NCBI GenBank assembly: GCA_036272595.1
Contig: DATAYM010000005.1
Coordinates: forward strand, 51,789-115,788
Length of the DNA stretch: 64,000 nt
Origin: Poindextera sp036272595
GTDB taxonomy: Bacteria; Pseudomonadota; Alphaproteobacteria; Caulobacterales; Caulobacteraceae
Direction: 5' to 3'
Both the position numbers and the translations under genes were made by a program. Below the pieces are notes generated by a model. It saw nothing but the letters and a program-made list of their open reading frames with translations. It ran no database searches and had not been told where the DNA came from. Each line of letters starts with the position of its first letter. Positions within the stretch are counted from its first letter, which is position 1. Positions 35,947 through 45,211 of the stretch are shown piece by piece.

Positions 35947-36789
35947 CTAATCCCCGACCGCCGTGCCGACATTGGCGGCGGCGTCGGTGATGGTCACCGG
36001 GGCGTCGGGGATCGGCGAGGCGTCGGGTGCGGCCGGCGCGGCGTGGCTCCTCGGCTTGTCGAGCAGGGCGATGGTGTCGCGGATGAAGGCGGCGTCGGTG
36101 ACGATGCCGATCTCCAGGCGCTGATCGTTCAACTCGACCTGCTGGGTCAGCATGCCGGCGACGAACTGGACGTTCTCGGTCTGGTCGGTGTCCGGCCGGT
36201 GGCGGTCGACCTGGGAGATGAACACCGGCCCGCCGGAATTGCCTGGGAAGACGCGGAAATCCAGCAGGAAGGTCGGCGAGGCGTTGCTCGGCGCGTCGAT
36301 CGGCGAAGCGACGCGGCCGGAGCGCAGGATCGGGAAGCCCGCCGAGTCGGCCGAAAGCCCTTGCGGATAACCCAGCACCATCATTTCGTCGCCGGGGCTG
36401 ATGTCGTACTTGGCGAAGGTGTCGCCGTCGGCCAGCCAGTCGAGCGGAATCGCCGACTTGGCGAACTCCGGCGGCGCCTTGACCACGATGGCCGCCACGT
36501 CGCGGCTGGGATTGTGGGTCCAGAGCTCGGCCTTGGCGGTCCGGATCACGATCGGGCGCGGGTCGTAGCGCCAGCCTTCCTTGGTCTGCACCCGATAGCC
36601 GATATGGGCTTCGGAGCCGGTCATCCGGTTCAGCACGTGGTTGGCGGTGACCAGCACCGTGCGCGGCTTGCCGTCCGCGGTCGGATCGCTGACCAGAAAG
36701 CCGGTGCCGATGATGTGGCTGCCGTCCGGGAGCTGTTGCTCCACCTGGACGGTCGCCTGGATCAGCTGAGCGGAAATATCCACTGACAT
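35947..36789 (-). CDS. Trypsin-like serine protease (S1 fold) without signal peptide
   Basis: A 280-residue protein with a full chymotrypsin-type triad: H51 in VTANHVL, D97 in SRDVAAIVV and S185 in PGNSGGPV. The C-terminal 35 residues are Ala/Pro/Asp-rich and probably flexible. No PDZ domain, unlike DegP/HtrA. No signal peptide or N-terminal membrane helix is visible, so unlike most S1 proteases it appears cytoplasmic or is exported by another route. Convergent with mgtC (8 bp). Confidence 0.87.
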   Translation of the reverse strand: MSVDISAQLIQATVQVEQQLPDGSHIIGTGFLVSDPTADGKPRTVLVTANHVLNRMTGSEAHIGYRVQTKEGWRYDPRPIVIRTAKAELWTHNPSRDVAAIVVKAPPEFAKSAIPLDWLADGDTFAKYDISPGDEMMVLGYPQGLSADSAGFPILRSGRVASPIDAPSNASPTFLLDFRVFPGNSGGPVFISQVDRHRPDTDQTENVQFVAGMLTQQVELNDQRLEIGIVTDAAFIRDTIALLDKPRSHAAPAAPDASPIPDAPVTITDAAANVGTAVGD

Positions 36790-37101
36790 ACGCCAGCCCC
36801 CGAACTAGGCCGTTTCGCCATTTGAAGCAGGTCGCCGCCGCACACAAGCTGCGCCATGTCGCGAAACGACTCTCAACAACCATTCTCCGCCATGGCCGAG
36901 CCGGCGTCGAGTGGGACCAAGGGACGCAGCGACCGACGGGCCAGGCGGCGCCGTTCGGGACCGACCCGAAAGCTCCGTGCCCGATCATTCAGCAAGGCGC
37001 ACGGGCTGGATGGTTGCGCGGAGTGGCGTCGGCCGCGCGGGCGGGCGGTGACCTGAAGCAGAGGTTGGCCGGCGGACCCCTGGGCTGATAAATCCCCGCC
37101 C
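36790..37101. other. Intergenic stretch between protease and oligopeptidase genes
   Basis: About 310 bp holding the promoters of two divergent genes. Short plus-strand frames exist (36822-37088 and 36856-37056), but their products are Arg-rich and lack any recognisable motif or a clear ribosome-binding site, so I do not call a gene. No hairpin or repeat stands out. Confidence 0.5.
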
Positions 37102-39198
37102 ATGAGCAAGCCCACGCCGCCCGTCGCCGCCAAGGTCCCCAAACATGTCACCCAGCTCGGCCGCGAGCGGGTCGACGACTATGCCTGGCTGCGCGACGAG
37201 AACTGGCAGGCGGTGCTGCGCGATCCGACCGTGATCCGCGCCGACGTCAAGACCCACCTGGAGGCCGAGAACGCCTACACCAAGGCCATGCTGGCGGCGA
37301 CCGAGCCGCTACAGGCGGCGATGTTCTCGGAGATGAAGGGGCGCATCAAGGAGGACGACGCCTCGGTCCCGTCGCCGGACGGTCCCTGGGACTATTACTG
37401 GCGCTACGAGACCGGCGCCCAGCATCCGATCCACGCCCGGCGGCCGCGCGGCGGCGGCGAGGAGACCATCCTGGTGGATGAGGACGCCCTCTCCAAGGGC
37501 CACGCCTATTTCCACGTCGGGGCCGCCCATCACAGCCCCGACCATGGCCTGTTCGCCTATGCGGTCGATGAGCAGGGCTCGGAGGTCTATCGCATCCTCA
37601 TCAAGGACCTGATCACCGGCGAGGTGCTGGACGAGCCGGTCGAAAGCGCCACCGGCGACTTCACCTGGTCGCCGGATTCAAACTGGCTGTTCTGGATCTG
37701 GCGCGACGACAACGGCCGGCCCGCCAAGGTCTTCCGCCGCCCGGCGCGGGGCGGGAGCGGCGATGACGTGCTGGTCTACGAGGAGCCGGACGACGGTTTT
37801 TTCCTGTCCATCGGCAAGACCAGCTCGGACGCCTACATCGTCATCGGCGCCGGCGACCACGAGACCTCGGAGGTGCGGCTGGTCCCGGCCGCCGATCCCA
37901 CCGCCGAACCGCGGGTGGTCGAGCCGCGCACGGTCGGCCTGCGCTACGATGTCGAGCACTGGGACGGGCGCATCTTCATCCACACCAACGCCGAGGGCGC
38001 CATCGACTTCAAGGTGGTCGAGGCGCCGCAATCCGATGCCGGCCGCGCCAACTGGAAGGACTGGCTCCCCCACAAGCCCGGCCAGTTCGTCGTCGGCATC
38101 GGCGCCTACAAGGACTGGTTCGTGCGGCTGGTGCGCGAGAACGCCCTGAACCGCATCATCCTGACCGCCCGCGGCTCGGGCGCGGAACACGAGATCGCCT
38201 TCGACGAGGAGGCCTATGCGCTCGGCCTCGGCGGCGGCTACGAGTTCGACACCACCACCATGCGCTTCGTCTACGAATCGCCGACCACCCCGAAGCAGTG
38301 GATCGACTACGACATGGCCACCGGCGCGCGGGTCTTGCGCAAGACCCAGGAGATTCCGTCCGGCCACGACCCCGCCGCCTACGTCACCCGCAGGCTCTAC
38401 GCCAGGGCGCCTGACGGGGCCGAGGTCCCGATCACCGTGCTGATGCGCGCGGACGCCAGGCTGGACGGCTCGGCGCCGCTGCTGCTGTACGGTTATGGGG
38501 CCTACGGACTATCCATGGACCCGCACTTCTCCATCCGCCAGCTGTCGCTGGTCGATCGCGGCTGGATCTGGGCCACGGCCCACGTGCGCGGCGGCTCGGA
38601 AAAGGGCTATGGCTGGTTCCTCGACGGCCGCGGACCGAAAAAGCCCAACACCTTCACCGATTTCATCGCCAGCGCCGAGCACCTGGTCGCCCTTGGTTAC
38701 GGCGCCGCGGGCCGCATCGTCGCCTATGGCGGTTCGGCCGGCGGCATGCTGATGGGGGCGGTCGCCAACATGCGGCCGGACCTCTGGGCCGGGATCATCG
38801 GCGCGGTGCCGTTCGTCGACGTGCTGAACACCATCAGCGACGCCAGCCTGCCGCTGACCCCGCCGGAATGGCCGGAGTGGGGCGATCCGCTGACCGATCC
38901 GGCCGCCTACGACCTGATCGCCAGCTACAGTCCCTATGACAATGTCGCCGCCAAGGCCTATCCGGCGGTGCTGGCCACCGGCGGCCTGTCGGACCCGCGC
39001 GTCACCTATTGGGAGCCGGCCAAGTGGGTGGCCAGGCTGCGCGAGAAGACCACCGGCGACGCGCCCATCCTCCTGAAGATCAACATGGAGGCCGGACACG
39101 GCGGCGCCTCGGGCCGGTTCGACTTCCTGAAGGAGATCGCCCTGGACTACGCCTTCGCGGTCTGGACGATCGAGCGGGGCTGGGAGACGGCGGCGTGA
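37102..39198 (+). CDS. ptrB: Oligopeptidase B (S9 family prolyl-oligopeptidase)
   Basis: A 698-residue protein: an N-terminal seven-bladed propeller (starting VAAKVPKHVTQLGRERVDDY) and a C-terminal alpha/beta hydrolase domain with nucleophile S545 in YGGSAGGML and catalytic His in EAGHGGASG near the C-terminus. RVDDYAWLRDENW is typical of oligopeptidase B. Role: cleaves small peptides after basic residues, in cytoplasm or periplasm. No signal peptide seen. The acetyltransferase start (GTG 39195) overlaps its stop. Confidence 0.95.
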   Translation: MSKPTPPVAAKVPKHVTQLGRERVDDYAWLRDENWQAVLRDPTVIRADVKTHLEAENAYTKAMLAATEPLQAAMFSEMKGRIKEDDASVPSPDGPWDYYWRYETGAQHPIHARRPRGGGEETILVDEDALSKGHAYFHVGAAHHSPDHGLFAYAVDEQGSEVYRILIKDLITGEVLDEPVESATGDFTWSPDSNWLFWIWRDDNGRPAKVFRRPARGGSGDDVLVYEEPDDGFFLSIGKTSSDAYIVIGAGDHETSEVRLVPAADPTAEPRVVEPRTVGLRYDVEHWDGRIFIHTNAEGAIDFKVVEAPQSDAGRANWKDWLPHKPGQFVVGIGAYKDWFVRLVRENALNRIILTARGSGAEHEIAFDEEAYALGLGGGYEFDTTTMRFVYESPTTPKQWIDYDMATGARVLRKTQEIPSGHDPAAYVTRRLYARAPDGAEVPITVLMRADARLDGSAPLLLYGYGAYGLSMDPHFSIRQLSLVDRGWIWATAHVRGGSEKGYGWFLDGRGPKKPNTFTDFIASAEHLVALGYGAAGRIVAYGGSAGGMLMGAVANMRPDLWAGIIGAVPFVDVLNTISDASLPLTPPEWPEWGDPLTDPAAYDLIASYSPYDNVAAKAYPAVLATGGLSDPRVTYWEPAKWVARLREKTTGDAPILLKINMEAGHGGASGRFDFLKEIALDYAFAVWTIERGWETAA

Positions 39199-39740
39199 GG
39201 ATCCGGCCGGCGACGACGGCCGATGCGGCGGCGCTGGCGGCGATCTACGGCCACCATGTGCTGCACGGCTTCGGCACCTTCGAGGAGATCGCGCCGTCCA
39301 TGGAGGAGGTGGGCCGGCGGCTCGCGGCCGTGCTGAGCCATGGCCTGCCCTACCTGGTCGCCGAGATCGACGGCGCCGTCGCCGGTTTCGCCTACGCCTC
39401 GCCGTTCCGGACGCGGGCGGCCTATCGCTACACGGTCGAGGACAGCGTCTATATCGCGCCGGACCGGCTGGGGCAGGGGATCGGCAAGGCGCTTTTGACG
39501 GCGGTGATCGGCGAGGCCGAGGCGCTGGGCCTTCGCCAGATGGTGGCGATGATCGGCGACAGCGGCAACGCCGGCTCCGTCGGCCTGCACCGCGCCTGCG
39601 GCTTCGAGTCGTCGGGGGTCCTGCGCGGCCTGGGCTTCAAGGCCGGCCGCTGGGTCGACGTCGTGACCATGCAACGGGTTCTGAACAGCGGCGTCGCTGA
39701 GGCTCCGGAAACCCCGGGGATAGACTGGGGCGGGAACTAA
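39195..39740 (+). CDS. GNAT acetyltransferase (phosphinothricin acetyltransferase-like)
   Basis: A 181-residue protein starting with GTG overlapping the ptrB stop (GTGA). Seen: MRIRPATTADAAALAAIYGHHV, PYLVAEIDGAVAGFAYASPF, YVAPDRLGQGIGKALL-like acetyl-CoA loop (APDRLGQGIGKALL), and GLHRACGFESSGVLRGLGFK. This matches the Pat/Bar-like GNAT group acting on amino groups of amino acids or phosphinothricin; the natural substrate is unknown. Overlap with ptrB implies co-translation. Confidence 0.9.
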   Translation: MRIRPATTADAAALAAIYGHHVLHGFGTFEEIAPSMEEVGRRLAAVLSHGLPYLVAEIDGAVAGFAYASPFRTRAAYRYTVEDSVYIAPDRLGQGIGKALLTAVIGEAEALGLRQMVAMIGDSGNAGSVGLHRACGFESSGVLRGLGFKAGRWVDVVTMQRVLNSGVAEAPETPGIDWGGN

Positions 39741-39768
39741 AAAACTTAGTCCGTCACCCTCCGCTGGA

Positions 39769-39848
39769 GCCGCGAAGCGGCGGAATGCGGGGGGCATGGA
39801 CACTGATCCCAGACGATGATCATGGGTGGCCCCAACAGGTCGGGCCAC
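39769..39848. terminator. Two stem-loops between convergent genes
   Basis: GCCGC-GAA-GCGGC at 39769-39781 and GTGGCCC-9 bases-GGGCCAC at 39826-39848 lie in the gap between the convergent acetyltransferase and hybrid-kinase genes. Neither has a clear U-run on either strand, but the position suits bidirectional transcription termination. Confidence 0.4.
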
Positions 39849-39876
39849 GACGGATAAAGAGAAAGCGGCGGCGCCG

Positions 39877-42444
39877 CTAAGCCACCGCCTTGCCCAGCAC
39901 TTCGGCCAGCTGGTCGTGCTGATAGGGTTTGCCGAGATGCTCGGCGCCGCCGAAGGCGCGGGCTTCTTCGTTTTCACTGTAGCCGGACGCAAAGATCACC
40001 TTCAGATCGGGGCGCAGCGCCACGGCCTTGGCGGCCAGTTCCGGACCGCGCATGCCGGGCAGGCCGATGTCGGCGAACAGCACGTCGATCCGGCCCTTGC
40101 CGCGCAGGATCGCCATCGCCTCGCCCGCGTCGCCGGCCTGCAGCGCCGTGAACCCCAGGGCCTGGACCATGTCGACGGCCGCCATCCGCACCAGGGCGTC
40201 GTCCTCGACCACCAGCACCACCGCCTGCGCGGCGTGCAGCAGGCCGCGGATGCGCCGGGCCAGATCGTCGCGGGTATAGGGCTTGCTCAGGAGTTGGACC
40301 CCCTGGTCCAGCCGCCCCTGGTGCACGATGGCGTTCTCGGTGTAGCCCGAGGTGAACAGCACCGGCAGGCCCGGGCGCAGCCGCTGCGCCTCCCTGGCCA
40401 GGTCGCGGCTCTTCACCGGTCCGGGCATGACAACGTCCGTGAACAGAAGATCGACCTTGGCGCCGGACTTCAGCAGCTCGAGCGCCGCCGCCCCGTCGGA
40501 GGCATGCAGGCAGATATAGCCCAGGTCGCGCAGCAGCCCGACCGCCGAGGCGCGGACCAGGTCGTCGTCCTCGACCACCAGGATCACCTCGCTGCGGCCG
40601 CCCACAGGTCCGGTGTGCGCCGGCTCGACGGCCGCGGCCGCCTGCCGCGAGCGCGGCAGGTAGATTTTCACCGTCGTGCCCTGGTCGGGTTCGCTGTAGA
40701 TCTGCACGTGGCCGTTCGACTGGCGCACGAAGCCGTAGACCATCGAAAGGCCAAGCCCGGTGCCCTTTTCCTCGCCCTTGGTGGTGAAGAAGGGCTCGAA
40801 CACCTTGGACAGCGTCTCCTTGGCCATGCCGTGGCCGGTGTCGGAGACCGCCAGCAGCACATATTGGCCAGGCTCCAGGTCCGGTTGCTGGCGCGCATAG
40901 GCCTCGTCGAGCACGGCGTTGGTGATCTCGATGGTCAGCCGTCCGCCGTCCGGCATGGCGTCGCGGGCGTTCAGCGCCAGGTTCAGCACCGCGCTCTCCA
41001 CCTGCGTCGGGTCGGCCAGGGTGTTCCAGAGGCCGCCGGCGATCACCGTCTCCACCTCGATGCTTTCGCCGAGGGTGCGGCGGAGCATCTCGGCCATCTC
41101 GGTGACCTGCCGGCCGAGGTTCACCACCCTTGGCTCAAGCGGCTGGCGGCGCGCGAAGGCCAGCAACTGGCGGGTGAGGGCGGCGGCGCGATCGGCGCCG
41201 TGCAGGGCGTTGGTGATCCGCTGCGAGGCTTCGGGGTCCTTCACCTTGGCGGCGATCAGCTCCAGGTTGCCGCGGATCACCTGCAGGAGGTTGTTGAAGT
41301 CGTGGGCCACCCCGCCGGTCAGGTGGCCGACCGCCTCCATCCGCTGGGCCTGACGCAGGCGCTCCTGGGCCTGCTCGCGTTCGGTGACGTCGCGCGCCGA
41401 GCCGACCACCCGCTCGACGCGGCCCTCGGCGTTGCGGACCGGCGCCATGATCGATTCCCAGATGCGCTGGCCGCCGGGCAGGTTCACCCGGTCGCGGGTG
41501 AAGGCCGGGATTCCGCCCTCGATGACGCGCTGCAGGTGGGCGACCAGGGCCTTCAGCTGCGGCCCGCGGGCGATCTGGTGCAGCTCCAGGCCTTGCACCG
41601 TCTCGTTCTTGCGGCCGAGGACCTTTTCGTAGGCGGGGTTGATCGCCGCGATGTGGAACTCGCCTTGCGGCGAGACGTCGATCACCGAGAGCAGGTCGGT
41701 GCTGTTGGCGAAGATCGCCTGGTAGCGCGCCTCCGAGTCGCGCTGGGCGGCCTCGGCGGCGTGGCGGTCGGCGATTTCGTGCTCCAGCCGGCGATTGGCC
41801 ATCACCATCATCATCAGCTGGGCGGCAAGACCGAGAATGGCCAGGCCGCTCAGCGAAATCGCGATGATGAAGCCGATGGACTCGTAGCGGCTGGCCCTGG
41901 CCGTCCGCCGCGCCAGCAGGGTCTTTTCCGAAGCCATGATCTCGGCTGTCGCGGCGCGCGCCCGGTCCATGGCCGCCTTGCCGACGCCCTGGTTGCCGTT
42001 GCGCGCCGCCTCGACCTGGCCGGCGCGATAGAGCGCGACGCGCGCGCGAGAGACGGCAACCCGCTGGTTCAGGTTGTCGATCAGCCGCTCCACCCGGGCG
42101 GTCTGTTCGGAGCTGTCCCTGACCAGGGCCAGCAGCTTGGCGCCCGTCGCGGCGACGGCGGCGGCGTCGGCGTCGAAATGGTCGAGATAGCGGGTGTCGC
42201 CATTGATGGCGAAGGCGCGCTGGGCGGACTCGACCTCAACGGCGGACGAGAACAGCGACTGGGTGGCCTCGATCACATCGCGGCTGTGATTGACCCAGCC
42301 CCGCTCGGTGCGGGTCAGGGCCAGATGGTCGATGGCCAGGAAGACCGTCATCGCCGCCAGCACCACCAGCAAGGCGATCGGCGCCGCCAGGCTTAGCCAG
42401 TGAGATCGCAGCGGAGCCTTGCTCAAGGGAGGGTGACCACTCAT
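39877..42444 (-). CDS. Hybrid sensor histidine kinase with two C-terminal receiver domains
   Basis: About 855 residues. Order: membrane helix near residues 15-35 (LAAPIALLVVLAAMTVFLAI), CHASE3-like periplasmic helical domain, second membrane helix (IGFIIAISLSGLAILGLAAQ), PAS domain (ARYQAIFANSTDLLSV), HisKA with H381 in GGVAHDFNNLLQ, HATPase (SDTGHGMAKETLSKVFEPFF; GTGLGLSMVYG), then REC1 with phospho-acceptor D670 (LLFTDVVMPG) and REC2 with D792 (VLFADIGLPGM). Output target unknown; no output-domain regulator adjoins. The ATG at 42444 is the best available start but lacks a strong ribosome-binding site. Confidence 0.93.
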   Translation of the reverse strand: MSGHPPLSKAPLRSHWLSLAAPIALLVVLAAMTVFLAIDHLALTRTERGWVNHSRDVIEATQSLFSSAVEVESAQRAFAINGDTRYLDHFDADAAAVAATGAKLLALVRDSSEQTARVERLIDNLNQRVAVSRARVALYRAGQVEAARNGNQGVGKAAMDRARAATAEIMASEKTLLARRTARASRYESIGFIIAISLSGLAILGLAAQLMMMVMANRRLEHEIADRHAAEAAQRDSEARYQAIFANSTDLLSVIDVSPQGEFHIAAINPAYEKVLGRKNETVQGLELHQIARGPQLKALVAHLQRVIEGGIPAFTRDRVNLPGGQRIWESIMAPVRNAEGRVERVVGSARDVTEREQAQERLRQAQRMEAVGHLTGGVAHDFNNLLQVIRGNLELIAAKVKDPEASQRITNALHGADRAAALTRQLLAFARRQPLEPRVVNLGRQVTEMAEMLRRTLGESIEVETVIAGGLWNTLADPTQVESAVLNLALNARDAMPDGGRLTIEITNAVLDEAYARQQPDLEPGQYVLLAVSDTGHGMAKETLSKVFEPFFTTKGEEKGTGLGLSMVYGFVRQSNGHVQIYSEPDQGTTVKIYLPRSRQAAAAVEPAHTGPVGGRSEVILVVEDDDLVRASAVGLLRDLGYICLHASDGAAALELLKSGAKVDLLFTDVVMPGPVKSRDLAREAQRLRPGLPVLFTSGYTENAIVHQGRLDQGVQLLSKPYTRDDLARRIRGLLHAAQAVVLVVEDDALVRMAAVDMVQALGFTALQAGDAGEAMAILRGKGRIDVLFADIGLPGMRGPELAAKAVALRPDLKVIFASGYSENEEARAFGGAEHLGKPYQHDQLAEVLGKAVA

Positions 42445-42527
42445 TGGGCGGCGAAGGGCGAAGCAGGCAGGTGGACGCGCAGAAGAGATGTCGCCGTCAA
42501 AAAGCGCAAGGAAAAGTGGCGGCTGAA

Positions 42528-42544
42528 GTGTCACAGTGTCACAC
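42528..42544. promoter_or_regulatory. Tandem octamer GTGTCACA x2 in a divergent promoter
   Basis: GTGTCACA occurs twice head-to-tail (42528-42535, 42536-42543) in the 170-bp gap between the hybrid kinase (minus) and sthA (plus). Direct octamers of this kind are typical of response-regulator or activator sites; the binding protein is unknown. Confidence 0.4.
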
Positions 42545-42614
42545 GATAAGGCAAATCTCACCTTAACCGGGGCCGGCCTAGCCTGCCGGCGTCTTCCTCT
42601 TCAGGAGCGTTCGC

Positions 42615-44096
42615 GTGACCCGCACCGGACCGTCCACGCGCCAATCGCCAAGCCCTGTCGTCGGCGCGCCCAGGCGCTATGACATGGTGGTGATCGGCAG
42701 CGGCCCGGCCGGGCGGCGCGCGGCGATTCAGGCGGCCAAGCTCGGCAAGTCGGCGCTGGTGGTCGAAAAGGGCCGGCGGGTCGGCGGCGTCTCTGTCCAC
42801 ACCGGCACCATACCGAGCAAGACCCTGCGCGAGACGGTGCTCAACCTGTCGGGCTGGCGCGAGCGCGGCTTCTATGGCCGCGCCTATCGGGTGAAGCAGG
42901 ACATCCGGGCCGACGACCTGCGCAAGCGCCTCTACATGACCCTGGACCACGAGGTGGAGATCCTCGAGCACCAGTTCGCCCGCAACAAGGTCGAGACCCT
43001 CCGCGGCGCCGCCCGCTTCCTCGACGCCCACCAGATCGAGGTCGCCGGCGATGAGGGCGAGCTGACCCGGGTCGCGGCCGACCGCTTCGTGCTGACCGTG
43101 GGCACGGTGCCGCACCGGCCGGCCAACGTCGCCTTCGACGGCGAGACCATCTTGGATTCCGACGACATCCTCGACCTGGCCCGCATCCCCCGCCATCTGG
43201 CGGTGGTCGGCGCCACGGTGATCGGCATCGAATACGCCACCATCTTCAGCGCCCTGGACGTGCAGGTGACCGTGCTGGAGCCTGGACCCGGCCTGCTCGG
43301 CTTCGTCGACAAGGAACTGGCCGACGAGTTCGTCCACGACCTGCGCGATCGCGGCGTCACCTTGCGCTTCGGCGCCCACGTCAAGGCCATCCATTGCGAT
43401 CAGCCGCAGCGCTGCGTCATCGCCCTGGACGACGGCCGCCAGGTGCGCGCCGACATGGTGCTGTTCGCCGCCGGCCGCCAGGGGGCGGTCGAGACGCTGA
43501 ACCTCGCCGCCTGCGGGCTGACCTGCGACGAGCGCGGCCGGCTGGCGGTCGATCCGGCCACCTTCCAGACCGCCGTGCCGCACATCTATGCCGCCGGCGA
43601 CGTCATCGGCTTCCCCAGCCTCGCCTCCACCTCGATGGAGCAGGGCCGCATCGCCGCCTGCCATGCCTTCGGCGAACCCTGCCAGGCGGCGCCGGCCTTT
43701 TTTCCCTACGGCATCTATTCGGTGCCGGAGATCTCCATGATCGGCATGACCGAGGAGCAGGTGCGCGAGCGCGGAATTGCTTACGAGTGCGGCGTGGCAC
43801 GCTTCCGCGAGACTTCGCGCGGCCACATCATGGGCCTGAGCTCCGGCTTCATGAAGATGATCTTCGCCCTGGAGACCCGCCGGCTGCTGGGCGTCCACAT
43901 CGTCGGCGAGGGCGCCACCGAGCTGATCCATATCGGCCAGGCGGTGCTGAACCTGGAAGGCGGCCTCGACTATTTCGTCGAGAACACCTTCAACTACCCG
44001 ACCCTCGCCGAAGCCTACAAGATCGCCGCCCTCGACGCCTGGAACCGCATGCCGAAGGCGGCGGAGGCGGTCACGGCGGTCGCGGCGGCGGAATGA
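42615..44096 (+). CDS. sthA: Soluble pyridine nucleotide transhydrogenase (Si-specific)
   Basis: A 493-residue flavoprotein of the disulfide reductase fold. FAD motif VVIGSGPAGRRAAIQAAKLG; the usual redox CxxxxC region reads GGVSVHTGTIPSKTLRE, with no cysteine pair, which is diagnostic of SthA rather than lipoamide dehydrogenase or glutathione reductase. NAD motif VVGATVIGIEYATIF and the dimer domain with ENTFNYPTLAEAYK follow. Role: balances NADPH and NAD+. The GTG at 42615 follows AGGAG. Confidence 0.95.
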   Translation: MTRTGPSTRQSPSPVVGAPRRYDMVVIGSGPAGRRAAIQAAKLGKSALVVEKGRRVGGVSVHTGTIPSKTLRETVLNLSGWRERGFYGRAYRVKQDIRADDLRKRLYMTLDHEVEILEHQFARNKVETLRGAARFLDAHQIEVAGDEGELTRVAADRFVLTVGTVPHRPANVAFDGETILDSDDILDLARIPRHLAVVGATVIGIEYATIFSALDVQVTVLEPGPGLLGFVDKELADEFVHDLRDRGVTLRFGAHVKAIHCDQPQRCVIALDDGRQVRADMVLFAAGRQGAVETLNLAACGLTCDERGRLAVDPATFQTAVPHIYAAGDVIGFPSLASTSMEQGRIAACHAFGEPCQAAPAFFPYGIYSVPEISMIGMTEEQVRERGIAYECGVARFRETSRGHIMGLSSGFMKMIFALETRRLLGVHIVGEGATELIHIGQAVLNLEGGLDYFVENTFNYPTLAEAYKIAALDAWNRMPKAAEAVTAVAAAE

Positions 44097-44217
44097 ACCG
44101 CGACTGTCACCCAAAAGCCGCCATCGGATAACTTCTCAGCTTGGCGGTTGACCCCGCGTCGGGCGCCGCCCTAGGTTCCGCGCCCCCAAATTCATCATCG
44201 AACGCGGACGCCCCGCC

Positions 44218-45210
44218 ATGCCGCAGATCCTGGTCGAGGGTCTCGCCAAGACCTATCGCGTCGCCGAGCGCGAGCCGGGCGCGTGGGGCGCCGTCGCCGG
44301 CCTGTTCCATCGCCGCTGGCGCACCATCGAGGCGCTGAAGGGCGTCGGTTTCGCCATGGAGCGCGGCGAACTGGTCGGTCTGATCGGCCCGAACGGCGCC
44401 GGGAAGTCGACCACCATCAAGATCCTTTCCGGCATTCTCCGTCCCAGCGCCGGACGCTGCGAGGTGGACGGCCTGGTCCCCTGGGTGCAGCGCGTCAAGC
44501 ACGTGGCGCGCATCGGCGTGGTGTTCGGCCAACGCACCCAGCTCTGGTGGGACCTTCCGGTGATCGAGGGCTTCGACCTCCTGGCCGCCATCTACCGCGT
44601 GCCGCCGGACCGGTACCGCGCCACCCGCGACCAGATGGTCGGACTGATGCGGCTGGAGCGGCTGCTCGGCCAGCCCGTGCGGCAGTTGTCGCTCGGCCAG
44701 CGCATGCGTTGCGAGATCGCCGCGGCCATGCTGCACGACCCGTCCATCCTGTTCCTCGACGAGCCGACCATCGGCCTCGACGCGCCGTCGAAGCTGGCGG
44801 TGCGCGAGTTCGTCGCCACCCTGAACCGCGAGCGCGGCGTCACCGTCATCCTGACCACCCACGACATGCACGACATCGAGGCCCTGGCCCGGCGGGTGGT
44901 GGTGATCGGCAACGGGACCATCCTGGCCGACAGCCCCTACGAGACCCTGCGCGCCGGGGTGCTGGCCGAGCGGCGGCTGCATGTCGACTTCGCCGCCGAA
45001 GCGCCGGCGATCGACATTCCCGGCGTCGAGGAGCGCGCCCGCGACGGCCGCGCCCTGGAGCTGGCCTTCGATCCCGCCGTCGTCGCCGTCCCGGCCCTGA
45101 TCGCCCGCATCACCGCCGACCACGCGGTCGAGGACATCCGCGTCGACGAGCCGGCCATCGAAGAAGTGATCACCCGCTTCTACCAGTTGCACGGCGCTGA
45201 GGAGGCCTGA
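44218..45210 (+). CDS. ABC-2 type exporter ATP-binding protein (COG4586-like)
   Basis: A 330-residue ATPase: Walker A GPNGAGKST, Q-loop region VFGQRTQLWWDLP, signature LSLGQRMR, Walker B ILFLDEPTIGLD and H-loop TTHDMHD. VFGQRTQLWWDLP and the following AIYRVP are typical of the COG4586 group paired with two dissimilar permeases. The C-terminal 90 residues form an extra domain. The first permease begins 1 bp after its stop, so the three genes form one operon. Confidence 0.95.
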   Translation: MPQILVEGLAKTYRVAEREPGAWGAVAGLFHRRWRTIEALKGVGFAMERGELVGLIGPNGAGKSTTIKILSGILRPSAGRCEVDGLVPWVQRVKHVARIGVVFGQRTQLWWDLPVIEGFDLLAAIYRVPPDRYRATRDQMVGLMRLERLLGQPVRQLSLGQRMRCEIAAAMLHDPSILFLDEPTIGLDAPSKLAVREFVATLNRERGVTVILTTHDMHDIEALARRVVVIGNGTILADSPYETLRAGVLAERRLHVDFAAEAPAIDIPGVEERARDGRALELAFDPAVVAVPALIARITADHAVEDIRVDEPAIEEVITRFYQLHGAEEA

Positions 45211-45211
45211 C

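Noticed and set aside
36856..37056. 66-residue frame in the gap before ptrB
   Set aside because: Arg-rich, no motif, no ribosome-binding site; could be real but unsupported.
39826..42396. 856-residue plus-strand frame opposite the hybrid kinase
   Set aside because: Complementary to a kinase with complete H, ATPase and receiver motifs; no coding signal of its own.
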